Below are positions 8,011-16,428 of a stretch of 21,199 nt of DNA, in pieces; positions within the stretch are counted from its first letter, which is position 1, and each line of letters starts with the position of its first letter. Source of the DNA: JBDIAR01 sp039812545 (GTDB lineage Bacteria; Actinomycetota; Actinomycetes; Actinomycetales; Dermatophilaceae); assembly GCA_039812545.1 (NCBI GenBank), contig JBDIAR010000037.1, positions 1 to 21,199 on the forward strand, written 5' to 3'. The notes under the pieces are model-generated. The model made no database searches. It was not told the origin of the DNA and was given only the letters and a program-made list of their open reading frames with translations. The translations under genes and the position numbers were made by a program.

Positions 8011-9436
8011 CGATGTCCTCCTTGGCCAAGGAGATCGTGCCGCGCAGGTTCCGCGGCACGGTGTCGCCGACGGCGGCGCTGCCGACCGTTGCCGGGGCGG
8101 CCGCGAGCGCGGGTCGGCGAGTCTCCTTGAGGCGTTGTCCGGGCATCGGCGGCACGGGGTAGCCACCGGCATACGGGTCGATCTCGGCCGGCACCTCGAG
8201 CAGGGCCGCCTGGTCGCGGGCGGCGCGGCGCACCTTCGCGTCGTAGGCGAGGTAGAGCGCGACGAGGACGAGGATGAACGCGGCCATCACGAAGAGTACG
8301 GGCCGCAGGATCTGTCGGCCGGCGAGGGTGACGACGGTGTCGCCGAAGAAGCCGAGGTTCGCGGCGCGGATGAACGAGACGGCCATGACCCACAGCAGGG
8401 TCGCCGGGATCAGCAGCTTCCAGCCGAACTTCATGAACTGGTCGTAGCGGGTGCGGGGCAGGGTGCCGCGAACCCAGACGAAGAAGAACATGAAGCCCCA
8501 GAGCTTGATGGTGAACCACAGCAGTCCCCACCAGCCGCTGTTGAGCACCCCGTCGCCGATCGCCGAGATCGGCCACGGCGCCTGCCAGCCGCCGAGGAAC
8601 ATCGTGGTCGCCAGGCCCGCGACGGTGAACATGTTGACGTACTCGCCGAGGAAGAACATCCCGAAGCGCATACCGGAGTACTCGGTGTGGTGGCCGGCGA
8701 CGATCTCGCCCTCACCCTCGGCGAGGTCGAAGGGCAACCGGTTGGTCTCGCCGAGCATGGTGATGACGTAGACGACGAAGGAGAAGAACAGCGGCACGAT
8801 GTACCACAAGCTGGTCTGGGCGCCGACGATCTGGCTGGTCGACATCGACCCGGCATACAAGAAGACGGCGACCAGCGACAGCCCCATCGCGATCTCGTAG
8901 GAGATCACCTGGGCCGAGGAACGCAGTCCGCCGAGCAGGGGGTACGTCGAGCCGGAGCTCCACCCGGCGAGCAGGACCCCGTATGCCGAAATGCTGGCCG
9001 CCGCGAGGACGAGCAGGACCGAGACCGGGGTGTCGGTGATCATCAGCGGGGTGCGGTGTCCGAAGAAGCCGACGTCGCCGGCCATCGGGATGATCGCGAA
9101 GGAGATGAACGCGGTCGCGCCGGCGATGATCGGGGCCAGCAGGTAGACGAAGGTGTCCGCCCGCTTGGGGATGATCACCTCTTTCCAGACCAGCTTGAAG
9201 CCGTCCGCGAGGGTCTGGAAGATACCGCCGGGGCCGAACCGGTTCGGGCCGGGACGCTGCTGCATGAACCCGACGACGCGGCGCTCGAACCAGATCACGA
9301 CGACCACGCTGAGCATCAGGTACACGAAGACCATCAGGACCTTGAGCAGCGTGATCCACCAGGTCGTGTCGGCGAAGTTCGCCAGCGGGTTGTCGGTTGC
9401 CGGGAGGGCACTGCCGAGGGCTGCTGCCAGGCTCAT
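8003..9436 (-). CDS. nuoH: NADH-quinone oxidoreductase subunit H
   Basis: This is the membrane subunit that forms the quinone chamber at the junction with the peripheral arm. It has 477 residues with about eight or nine helices. Signature stretches are FMQQRPGPNRFGPGGIFQ (about 58-74), ADGFKLVWKE, and FDLAEGEGEIVAGHHTEYSG, the charged loop at the quinone entry. Compared with E. coli (325 residues) it has a hydrophilic C-terminal tail of about 80 residues after the last helix, containing the Pro/Gly-rich stretch DPYAGGYPVPPMPG. The ATG start at 9436 overlaps the nuoG stop as ATGA, and the 3' end overlaps nuoI by 8 bp. Confidence 0.97.
   Translation of the reverse strand: MSLAAALGSALPATDNPLANFADTTWWITLLKVLMVFVYLMLSVVVVIWFERRVVGFMQQRPGPNRFGPGGIFQTLADGFKLVWKEVIIPKRADTFVYLLAPIIAGATAFISFAIIPMAGDVGFFGHRTPLMITDTPVSVLLVLAAASISAYGVLLAGWSSGSTYPLLGGLRSSAQVISYEIAMGLSLVAVFLYAGSMSTSQIVGAQTSLWYIVPLFFSFVVYVITMLGETNRLPFDLAEGEGEIVAGHHTEYSGMRFGMFFLGEYVNMFTVAGLATTMFLGGWQAPWPISAIGDGVLNSGWWGLLWFTIKLWGFMFFFVWVRGTLPRTRYDQFMKFGWKLLIPATLLWVMAVSFIRAANLGFFGDTVVTLAGRQILRPVLFVMAAFILVLVALYLAYDAKVRRAARDQAALLEVPAEIDPYAGGYPVPPMPGQRLKETRRPALAAAPATVGSAAVGDTVPRNLRGTISLAKEDIDD
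8017..8023 (-). promoter_or_regulatory. Shine-Dalgarno deciding the nuoI start
   Basis: AAGGAGG on the minus strand lies 6 nt upstream of ATG 8010, inside the 3' end of nuoH. It is the strongest ribosome site here and argues against the longer upstream nuoI frame. Confidence 0.75.
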
Positions 9437-12162
9437 GCGTCACCGTCCTGCTGATCGATCGGCTCATCGGTCGGCTCGTCGGGCTGGTCGGGTTGGTCGG
9501 GTTGCCGGCTCGCGGCGGGCACGACGCTGACGGCGGCGCCGGCGTCGACCCCGAGGTCGCGTCGCACGGCTGCGCCGACCGAGTTCGTCGGCACCCACAC
9601 CACGCCGTCGACGAGGCTCGCGGTGATCTCCAGCGGCACCGTGACGAAGCCGTGTTCGGAGTGGATGTCGACCCGGTCCCCGTCGACCAGGCCAAGGCCC
9701 GCGGCGTCGCCGGGCGAGAGCCGGGCGATCGTCGGCCGGGCGGTGCCGGCGAGGAAGGGTTCGCCGTCGAAGGCGCGGCCGGCGTCGATCAACTGCGCCC
9801 AGGTCGCCAGGACGTGGCTCGCCGCCAACGGTATGCCGGGGCCCGGCAGGGCTTCCTCGACGGCGGCGACCAGCTCCTCGCCGGCGTCTTCGACGTCGGC
9901 GGCGAGCAGGTCGCCCTCGTGCGCGCCGAGGTCGGGTGCGGGTTCGACGACCGGGTCCGGTTCGGCGGCGCCCGCGGACACCGGAGCGGCGGGAGCCGGG
10001 GCCGGGGCCGGGGGCGCGGTGCTCGCGGTGGCGATCGGGCTGGCGAACGGGCTGGCGATCGGGGCGACGTAGTCGCCGTCCCGCGGCCCGAGTTCGGTCC
10101 ACTGGTCGTGGATCTGGCCCTGGGTGCGGGTTTCGAGGAACTCCCCGAGTTCGGCCGCCAACATGTCCAGGACGCGGTGGTCGGACAGCGCGTTGCTGGT
10201 CAACGGCGAGGTGAACGGGCGCAGCCGTCCTTCCCAGTTGACGAACGTCCCGGTCTTCTCCTCGTGCGGGGCGACCGGGAGGACGACATCGGCATACGGG
10301 GTGACGCTGGACTCGCGAACCTCCAGGGAGACCACGAAGGCCCGGTCCCAGCCGGCGGCCGGGTCGGGTTTGGCGATGTCGTGCAGGTCGTAGCCGCCGA
10401 CCACCAAGCCGGCGAGGTCGCCCTCGGCGACGGCGGTCAGGATCGCGTCGCCGTCGCGGCCCGGCGTCTCGGGCAGGTCGGCGACCCCCCAGACGGCGGC
10501 CACTTGGTCGCGGGCCTGCGGATCGCCGAGGCCCCGTCCACCGGGCAGCAGGTGCGGGAGGCAACCGGCTTCGAGGGCGCCGCGTTCGCCGGCCCGACGT
10601 GGGATCCAGGCCAGTTTGGCGCCCTTGGCGGCGGCCAGCTGGACGGCCGCGGCCAGGGCACCCGGCCGGTCGGCCAGGCGTTCGCCGACCAGGATGATCC
10701 CGCCGTCGGCAAGCGCAGCGGCGGCCCCACCGAGCGGTCCGTCGGTGGCGTCCTGCAGCGCGGCCAGGGTGTCGGCCTCCGCGCCGGGGGCCGTGGACAG
10801 CAGCGTGCCGGCGAGCTTGCCGGTCCCCTTGGAGGCGAACGGCGCCACGGTGAACACCGCGGTGCGGGCCTTGCGCATCGCCTTGCGCAGCGTGAGGAAC
10901 ACGATCGGCGACTCGTCCTCCGGCTCGAAACCGACGAGCAGGACGGACTTGGCCCGCCGCAGGTCGGCATACGAGACACCCGATCCGCCGGCATCGGCGG
11001 GAGCGGTCGTGACGACGTGGGCGGCGAGGAACTCGGCCTCCTCGCCGGACAGCGGCCGGGCGCGGAAGTCGATGTCGTTGCTGCCCAGGGCGACCCGCGC
11101 GAACTTGCTGTATGCGTAGGCGTCCTCGACGCTGACCCGCCCACCGGTGAGGACCCCGACTCCGCCGGCCTCCTTGGCCCGCCGCAGTCCGGCGGCGGCG
11201 GCGGCCAGCGCCTCGGGCCAGCCGGCCGCCCGCAACACGCCGTCGGCGTCGCGGACGAGGGGCGCGACGATCCGATCCGGCAGGGTCGCCGAGCGGAACG
11301 CCCACCGGCCCTTGTCGCAGGTCCACTCCTCGTTGACCGCCGGGTCGTTGCCGGCCAAGCGGCGCAGCACGACGCCGCGGCGGTGGTCGGTGCGGATCGC
11401 GCACCCGGAGGCGCACAGTTCGCAGGTCCCGGGGGTGGACACCAGGTCGAAGGGCCGGGACCGGAACCGGTAGGCCGCACTGGTCAGCGCCCCGACCGGG
11501 CAGATCTGCACGGTGTTGCCGGAGAAGTAGGACTGGAAGGGTTCCTCGCCGTAGATGCCGATCTGGCTCATCGCGCCACGTTCGACGAGGGAGATGAAGG
11601 GGTCGCCGGCGATCTGGTCGGAGAACCGGGTGCACCGCTGGCACAGCACGCAGCGCTCGCGGTCCAGCAGGACCTGGGTCGAGACGTTGATCGGCTTGGG
11701 GAAGGTGCGCTTGACGTCCTCGAACCGGGTCACCGCCCGGCCGCTGGTCATCGCCTGGTTCTGCAGCGGACACTCGCCGCCCTTGTCGCAGACCGGGCAG
11801 TCCAGCGGATGGTTGATCAGCAGGAATTCCATCACCCCGTGCTGGGCCTTCTCGGCCACCGGCGAGGTGAACTGGGTCTTGACCTCCATGCCCTCGGCGA
11901 CCGGCTGGACACAGGCCGGCTGCGGCTTGGGCATCCAGCCCATCGAGCCGTCCGGCCGCGGGGTGCCGACGTCGACGAGGCACTGGCGGCAGGCCCCGAC
12001 CGGGTCGAGCAGCGGGTGGTCGCAGAACCGGGGGATGTTGATGCCGATCTGCTCGGCGGCCCGGATGACGAGGGTGCCCTTGGGCACGGTCAGGGACACC
12101 CCGTCGATCGTGAGGGTCACGCCGTCGGGCGGTGCCGGAGTGGGTGCGGGTGTGGCCGTCAT
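9433..12162 (-). CDS. nuoG: NADH-quinone oxidoreductase subunit G
   Basis: This is the large iron-sulfur subunit of the peripheral arm, 909 residues. A 2Fe-2S ferredoxin domain uses C47, C58, C61 and C84 (N1b). The His-Cys cluster motif HPLDCPVCDKGGEC gives H118, C122, C125 and C131 (N5). C171, C174, C177 and C221 form N4. The extra N7 site CELCASGC...C (C247, C250, C254, C282) is complete. A molybdopterin-oxidoreductase-like fold follows without an obvious cofactor role. Residues about 700-745 are a low-complexity Ala/Pro/Ser linker with tandem repeats, before a C-terminal dinucleotide-binding-like domain. The protein ends in a PDQPDQPDEP-type tail. The ATG start at 12162 overlaps the nuoF stop and has GAAGGAGG 10 nt upstream. 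Confidence 0.97.
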   Translation of the reverse strand: MTATPAPTPAPPDGVTLTIDGVSLTVPKGTLVIRAAEQIGINIPRFCDHPLLDPVGACRQCLVDVGTPRPDGSMGWMPKPQPACVQPVAEGMEVKTQFTSPVAEKAQHGVMEFLLINHPLDCPVCDKGGECPLQNQAMTSGRAVTRFEDVKRTFPKPINVSTQVLLDRERCVLCQRCTRFSDQIAGDPFISLVERGAMSQIGIYGEEPFQSYFSGNTVQICPVGALTSAAYRFRSRPFDLVSTPGTCELCASGCAIRTDHRRGVVLRRLAGNDPAVNEEWTCDKGRWAFRSATLPDRIVAPLVRDADGVLRAAGWPEALAAAAAGLRRAKEAGGVGVLTGGRVSVEDAYAYSKFARVALGSNDIDFRARPLSGEEAEFLAAHVVTTAPADAGGSGVSYADLRRAKSVLLVGFEPEDESPIVFLTLRKAMRKARTAVFTVAPFASKGTGKLAGTLLSTAPGAEADTLAALQDATDGPLGGAAAALADGGIILVGERLADRPGALAAAVQLAAAKGAKLAWIPRRAGERGALEAGCLPHLLPGGRGLGDPQARDQVAAVWGVADLPETPGRDGDAILTAVAEGDLAGLVVGGYDLHDIAKPDPAAGWDRAFVVSLEVRESSVTPYADVVLPVAPHEEKTGTFVNWEGRLRPFTSPLTSNALSDHRVLDMLAAELGEFLETRTQGQIHDQWTELGPRDGDYVAPIASPFASPIATASTAPPAPAPAPAAPVSAGAAEPDPVVEPAPDLGAHEGDLLAADVEDAGEELVAAVEEALPGPGIPLAASHVLATWAQLIDAGRAFDGEPFLAGTARPTIARLSPGDAAGLGLVDGDRVDIHSEHGFVTVPLEITASLVDGVVWVPTNSVGAAVRRDLGVDAGAAVSVVPAASRQPDQPDQPDEPTDEPIDQQDGDA
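9459..9503 (-). repeat. Short degenerate repeats encoding the Pro/Asp/Gln tail of NuoG
   Basis: Near-identical 9-bp units (ctggtcggg, ttggtcggg) and related gtcggctc/gtcgggct units encode the PDQPDQPDEPTDEP tail at the very C-terminus of NuoG. The repeats look like slippage products in a non-conserved tail. Confidence 0.5.
10030..10065 (-). repeat. Three tandem 12-bp units inside the nuoG linker
   Basis: Units ggcgatcgggct, ggcgaacgggct and ggcgatcggggc run head to tail and encode four-residue repeats (APIA, SPFA, SPIA) in the disordered linker of NuoG at about residues 700-711. The unit length is a multiple of three, so copy-number change would keep the frame. Confidence 0.7.
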
Positions 12163-13481
12163 GCCTGGTCGGCCTCCTTCGCGAACAGGGTGGACTTCTC
12201 CGGCGGGTAGAGCTCCCACCACGGGGTATGCATGCCCGCCTCGAATTCGGAGCGGAAGTGTTTGATCGCGCTGACGATCGGGCTGGTCGCGGCGTCGCCG
12301 AGCGCGCAGAACGAACGGCCGAGGATGTTCGAGCAAATGTCGTCGAGCTTCTCGATGTCGCCGGGGGTGCCCTTGCCGTGTTCGAGGCGCTCCATGATCT
12401 GGCGCAGCCACCAGGTGCCCTCCCGGCACGGGGTGCACTTTCCGCAGGACTCGTGGGCGTAGAACTCGGTCCACCGCGCGACGGCGCGGACCACCGAGAC
12501 GGTTTCGTCGAACACCTGCAACGCCCGGGTCCCGAGCATCGAGCCCGCTGCCGCGACCGAGTCGAAGTCCAGGGGCACGTCGAGTTCGGCCTCGGTGAAG
12601 ATCGGCGTGGACGAGCCACCCGGCGTCCAGAACTTGAGCCGGTGGCCCGGCCTGATCCCCCCGGCCAGCTCGATCAGTTCGCGCATCTTGATCCCGAGCG
12701 GGGCCTCGAACTGGCCCGGGTTCGCCACATGCCCGGACAGGCTGAAGATGCCGAACCCGGTCGACTTCGGCGTGCCCATCCGGGTGAACCAGTCGGCGCC
12801 GTTGAGCACGATCGAGGGCACCGAGGCGATCGTCTCGACGTTGTTGACCGACGTCGGACGGGCATACAGGCCGGCGGCGCCGGGGAACGGCGGCTTGAGG
12901 CGCGGCTGTCCGCGGCGTCCCTCCAGGGAGTCCAGCAGCGCCGTCTCCTCGCCACAGATGTAGGCGCCCGCGCCCGCGTGCGGGGTGACCTGCAGGCGGA
13001 CCCCGGAGCCGAGAACGTCATCCCCGAGGTACCCGGCCTCACGGGCCTCCTCGACGGCGCGCAGCAGCCGCCGATAGACGTGGACGACCTCGCCGCGCAG
13101 GTAGACGAAGGCGTGGTCGGAACCCATGGCGTACTGGGCGATGGCCGCACCCTCGATCAGGGCATGCGGGTTGGCCATCATCAGCGGGATGTCCTTGCAG
13201 GTGCCCGGCTCGGACTCGTCGGCGTTGACCACCAGATAGCGCGGACCGCCGTCGGCGGGGGCCATGAAGGACCATTTCAAGCCCGCGGGGAAACCCGCTC
13301 CCCCGCGACCGCGGATGTTCGACGCCTTGACGATATTGAGGACCTGCGCGGCCGGCATACCCAGTGCCTTCTTCAGCGCCCGGTAGCCGCCACTGGCGAG
13401 GTATGCCGGCAAGGTCCAGGGCCGTTCGTCGCCCCAGGGCTTGGTGAGGACGGGGGTGAGGGTGTCGATCCGCTCGCTCAC
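12159..13481 (-). CDS. nuoF: NADH-quinone oxidoreductase subunit F (NADH- and FMN-binding)
   Basis: This is the catalytic NADH dehydrogenase subunit of complex I; it oxidises NADH through FMN and passes electrons to cluster N3. It has 440 residues. The NADH/FMN glycine-rich motif NIRGRGGAGFPAGLKW is at 55-70, the acidic VNADESEPGTCKD at 85-97, and the second nucleotide stretch GAGAYICGEETALLDSLEG at 170-188. The N3 4Fe-4S ligands are C346, C349 and C352 in ESCGKCTPCREGTWW plus C392 in RSFCALGD. The GTG start at 13481 overlaps the nuoE stop as GTGA with GGGAGGTG upstream. The 3' end overlaps nuoG as ATGA. Nothing essential is missing. Confidence 0.98.
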   Translation of the reverse strand: MSERIDTLTPVLTKPWGDERPWTLPAYLASGGYRALKKALGMPAAQVLNIVKASNIRGRGGAGFPAGLKWSFMAPADGGPRYLVVNADESEPGTCKDIPLMMANPHALIEGAAIAQYAMGSDHAFVYLRGEVVHVYRRLLRAVEEAREAGYLGDDVLGSGVRLQVTPHAGAGAYICGEETALLDSLEGRRGQPRLKPPFPGAAGLYARPTSVNNVETIASVPSIVLNGADWFTRMGTPKSTGFGIFSLSGHVANPGQFEAPLGIKMRELIELAGGIRPGHRLKFWTPGGSSTPIFTEAELDVPLDFDSVAAAGSMLGTRALQVFDETVSVVRAVARWTEFYAHESCGKCTPCREGTWWLRQIMERLEHGKGTPGDIEKLDDICSNILGRSFCALGDAATSPIVSAIKHFRSEFEAGMHTPWWELYPPEKSTLFAKEADQA

Positions 13482-14335
13482 TGGGCACCTCCCGCGGGCT
13501 TGTCGGTCGAGGTATGCGGTTCGCCGGGTTTGGGAGCCGGTCCGGGCGGCGCTGCGGCGGGAGCGGCGGGTCCCGTGGGCGCGGCTGGGGCAGCGGGCGG
13601 CGGGGGCGGACGGTCGACGTTCGGATCGGGATCGGCGGGCGCAACCCAGCCGCGCTCCTTGGCGATCTGCCAGCCCAGCAACGAGGCGGGGCCGGCGGCC
13701 GGGCCCTCGTCGGCATGCCCGTCGAGGAAACCCGCGAGCACCCGCGACATCTCCTTGAACGTGCACAGCTTGTCCGGGCCGCGGGTCGGCTTGACGTCGC
13801 GCCCGGCCGTCAGGTCGTCGACCAGGGCGACCGTCTTGTCCGGCGTCATATTGTCGAAGAACTCCCAGTTGGCCATGACCACCGGGGCATAGTCGCAGGC
13901 CGCGTTGCACTCGACGCGCTCCAGCGTGATGACCCCGTCGCCGGTCGTCTCGTCGTGGCCGATGCCCAGGTAGTCGCTGACCCTGGCCCAGATCTCGTCG
14001 CCGCCCATGATCGCGCACAACGTGTTGGTGCACACCCCGATGGTGTACGTGCCGTTGGGGTGGCGCTTGAACTGGGTGTAGAAAGTCGCGACGCCGGACA
14101 CCTCGGCCTCGGTCAGTCCCAGCATGTCGGCGCACACCCGGATGCCGCGGCCGGTGACGTAACCGTCGACGGACTGGACCAGGTGCAGCATCGGCAGCAG
14201 CGCCGACCGGCTCTGCGGGTAGCGGGCGATGATCTGCGCCAGGTCCGCGCGCAGGTCCGCCTCGACTGCCGGTTCGTATGCCGCTGCGCTCTCCGCGGAC
14301 ACGTGCAGGTGTCCCGACGCGTCATGTCCCGACAT
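13478..14335 (-). CDS. nuoE: NADH-quinone oxidoreductase subunit E (2Fe-2S) with Pro/Ala-rich tail
   Basis: This is a thioredoxin-fold 2Fe-2S subunit (cluster N1a) that sits beside NuoF in the NADH module. The helical N-terminal part contains the typical LPMLHLVQSVDGYVT. The cluster ligands are C102 and C107 in GVCTNTLCAIMGG and C143 and C147 in VECNAACDYAPVV. It has 285 residues, much longer than E. coli (166). After the conserved core and a segment with LLGWQIAKERGWVAP, the last 50 or so residues are almost all Pro, Ala, Gly and Thr and probably disordered. The ATG start at 14335 directly follows the nuoD TAA (TAAATG), with GGGAGGGG about 11-14 nt upstream. The stop overlaps nuoF. Confidence 0.96.
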   Translation of the reverse strand: MSGHDASGHLHVSAESAAAYEPAVEADLRADLAQIIARYPQSRSALLPMLHLVQSVDGYVTGRGIRVCADMLGLTEAEVSGVATFYTQFKRHPNGTYTIGVCTNTLCAIMGGDEIWARVSDYLGIGHDETTGDGVITLERVECNAACDYAPVVMANWEFFDNMTPDKTVALVDDLTAGRDVKPTRGPDKLCTFKEMSRVLAGFLDGHADEGPAAGPASLLGWQIAKERGWVAPADPDPNVDRPPPPPAAPAAPTGPAAPAAAPPGPAPKPGEPHTSTDKPAGGAQ

Positions 14336-15679
14336 TTAGCGGTCCACCCCTCCCAGCACCGGGTCGATGCTCGCCACGGCGACGACGACATCGGCGAGCA
14401 GTCCGCCCTCGGTCATCGCCGCCACCGCCTGCAGGTTGTTGAACCCCGGATCGCGGAAATGCGCCCGATACGGCTTGGTGCCGCCATCGGAGACCACGTG
14501 ACAGCCGAGTTCGCCCTTCGGCGACTCGATCGCGACATAACACTGGCCCGGTGGAACCCGGAAGCCCTCCGTCACCAGCTTGAAGTGGTGGATGAGGGAC
14601 TCCATCGACTCGCCCATGATCTCGCGGATGTGGTCCAGGCTGTTGCCCATCCCGTCGCCGCCGATCGCCAACTGGGCCGGCCAGCCGATCTTCTTGTCCT
14701 GCACCATGACCGGGCCGCTGGTGTCCTGCAGCCGGTCGATGCACTGCATGACGATCCGCATCGACTCGTGCATCTCCAGGAAGCGCACCCGGATCCGTCC
14801 GTACGCGTCGGACGTATGCCAGGTCGCCACGTCGAACTCGTAGGTCTCGTAACCGCAGTACGGGTTGGCCTTGCGCAGGTCGAAGGGGTACCCGGTGGAG
14901 CGCAGGATCGGGCCGGTGGCGCCCAGCGCCATGCAGCCGGTCAGGTCGAGGAACCCCACGTCCTGGGTGCGGCCCTTGAGGATCGGGTTCTCGATGATGA
15001 GCAACTCGAGTTCCTTGATGCCGCGGGCCAGCAACGGCATCGCGTCCTTGAGGTAGTCGATCGCTCCGGGCGGCAGGTCCTGCGCGACGCCGCCGGGACG
15101 CACGTACGCGTGGTTCATCCGCAGGCCGGTGACCATCTCGAAGAAGGTGAGGATGCGCTCGCGCTCGCGGAACCCGAACTCCATGACGGTGGTCGCGCCG
15201 AGTTCCATGCCACCGGTGCCCAGGCATACGAGATGCGACCCGATCCGGTTCAACTCCATCATCAGCACGCGGATGATCTGGGCGCGTTCGGGGATGTCGT
15301 CCTCGATGCCGAGCAGTTTTTCCACGCCGAGGCAGTAGACGACCTCGTTGAAGATCGGGGTCAGGTAGTCCATCCGGGTGCACAGCGTGGTGCCCTGAAC
15401 CCAGGTGCGCCACTCCATCGTCTTCTCGATGCCGGTATGCAGGTAGCCGATGCCGACCCGGGCCTCGGTGCAGGTCTCGCCGTCGAGTTCGAGGATGAGG
15501 CGCAGCACGCCGTGGGTGGAGGGGTGCTGGGGACCCATGTTGACGACGATGCGCTCCTCGGAGTGCTGCATCGCCTCCTCGACGAGTTCGTCCCAGTCGC
15601 CGCCGACCGCGGTGTATGCCGAGACGCCCTCGGCATACTCGTCGGTGGCGCCGGTGGTGGCGTTGAAACTGGCGGACAT
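14336..15679 (-). CDS. nuoD: NADH-quinone oxidoreductase subunit D
   Basis: This 49-kDa-type subunit forms the quinone-reduction site together with NuoB. It has 447 residues and is separate from NuoC, unlike the fused NuoCD of E. coli. The quinone-site His is H56 in GPQHPSTHGVLRL and the Tyr is Y105 in CTRMDYLTP; their 49-residue spacing equals that of Thermus Nqo4 His38 and Tyr87. Other family markers are IGYLHTGIEKTME, GYPFDLRKANPYCGYETYEFD and the C-terminus SIDPVLGGVDR. The ATG start at 15679 shares one base with the nuoC stop (TGATG), with GGAGG 11 nt upstream. The NiFe-hydrogenase cysteines of the ancestral fold are absent, as expected. Confidence 0.98.
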   Translation of the reverse strand: MSASFNATTGATDEYAEGVSAYTAVGGDWDELVEEAMQHSEERIVVNMGPQHPSTHGVLRLILELDGETCTEARVGIGYLHTGIEKTMEWRTWVQGTTLCTRMDYLTPIFNEVVYCLGVEKLLGIEDDIPERAQIIRVLMMELNRIGSHLVCLGTGGMELGATTVMEFGFRERERILTFFEMVTGLRMNHAYVRPGGVAQDLPPGAIDYLKDAMPLLARGIKELELLIIENPILKGRTQDVGFLDLTGCMALGATGPILRSTGYPFDLRKANPYCGYETYEFDVATWHTSDAYGRIRVRFLEMHESMRIVMQCIDRLQDTSGPVMVQDKKIGWPAQLAIGGDGMGNSLDHIREIMGESMESLIHHFKLVTEGFRVPPGQCYVAIESPKGELGCHVVSDGGTKPYRAHFRDPGFNNLQAVAAMTEGGLLADVVVAVASIDPVLGGVDR

Positions 15680-16428
15680 CAGTTGTACTGCCTCCGCTCG
15701 TCCGGGGCGGGGATGGATGCGCCCTTGTATTCGACCGGGATCCCGCCGAGCGGGTAGTCCTTGCGCTGCGGGTGACCCGGCCAGTCGTCCGGCATGAGGA
15801 TCCGGGTCAGGGCCGGGTGTCCGTCGAAGACGATGCCGAAGAAGTCCCACGTCTCGCGCTCGTGCCAGTTCGTCATCGGGTAGACCGCGACGACCGACGG
15901 GATGTGCGGGTCGGCGTCGGGACAGGTCACCTGCAGGGTGACCCGGCGCGCACCGTGGGTGATCGACAGCAATTGGTAGAACGCCTGGAGTTCGCGGCCG
16001 GAGTCGGCCGGGAAGTGGACGCCGGACACCGAGGTACACATCTCGAAACGCAACGCGGGGTCGTCACGCAACGCCCGGCATACCGGCACGAGATGTTCGC
16101 GGCGCACGACCAGGGTCATCTGACCGCGGTCGATGACGACCCGCTCGATCGCCTCGGCGTAGGAGGCGGGGCCGCCGACGAGGGCGCGTTCGAGGTTGTC
16201 GGCGATGTCGTCGAAGTAGGAGCCGTACGGGCGGGCCGAGGCACCCGGGAAGAGGATGGGTTCGACCAGGCCGCCGAAACCGGAGGTGTCGCCGGAGCCG
16301 TGGACCCCGAAGGCCCCGGTCCGCTTGCCGACCTCGACGGGGGCGCCGGGCCCCTCGAGGCCACCGGCGGCGATCAGGAGTTCCTCACCCTCGGCGGCTG
16401 CGGCGGGGGTGGACGTGTCATCGGTCAT
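15679..16428 (-). CDS. nuoC: NADH-quinone oxidoreductase subunit C
   Basis: This is the 30-kDa-type peripheral subunit that packs on NuoD and NuoI and carries no cofactor. It has 249 residues. The conserved core runs from about residue 95 to 235 and ends in the diagnostic ERETWDFFGIVFDGHPAL (190-207), then RILMPDDWPGHPQRKDYPLG (209-228). The first 90 residues form a weakly conserved Ala/Gly-rich N-terminal region with PYGSYFDDIADNLE, which is usual in actinobacteria. The ATG start at 16428 overlaps the nuoB stop as ATGA, with GAAGGG about 11 nt upstream. The stop shares one base with the nuoD start. Confidence 0.97.
   Translation of the reverse strand: MTDDTSTPAAAAEGEELLIAAGGLEGPGAPVEVGKRTGAFGVHGSGDTSGFGGLVEPILFPGASARPYGSYFDDIADNLERALVGGPASYAEAIERVVIDRGQMTLVVRREHLVPVCRALRDDPALRFEMCTSVSGVHFPADSGRELQAFYQLLSITHGARRVTLQVTCPDADPHIPSVVAVYPMTNWHERETWDFFGIVFDGHPALTRILMPDDWPGHPQRKDYPLGGIPVEYKGASIPAPDERRQYN

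Noticed and set aside
8011..8172. N-terminal extension of nuoI into nuoH
   Set aside because: Arg/Pro-rich out-of-frame text of nuoH; the AAGGAGG site before ATG 8010 sets the start.
9397..12210. Plus-strand open frame of 937 codons antisense to nuoG
   Set aside because: Strong GC bias at the third codon position of nuoG removes stops from the opposite frame. The translation is Gly/Arg/Asp/Gln-rich with no conserved motif, whereas nuoG has all its cluster ligands.
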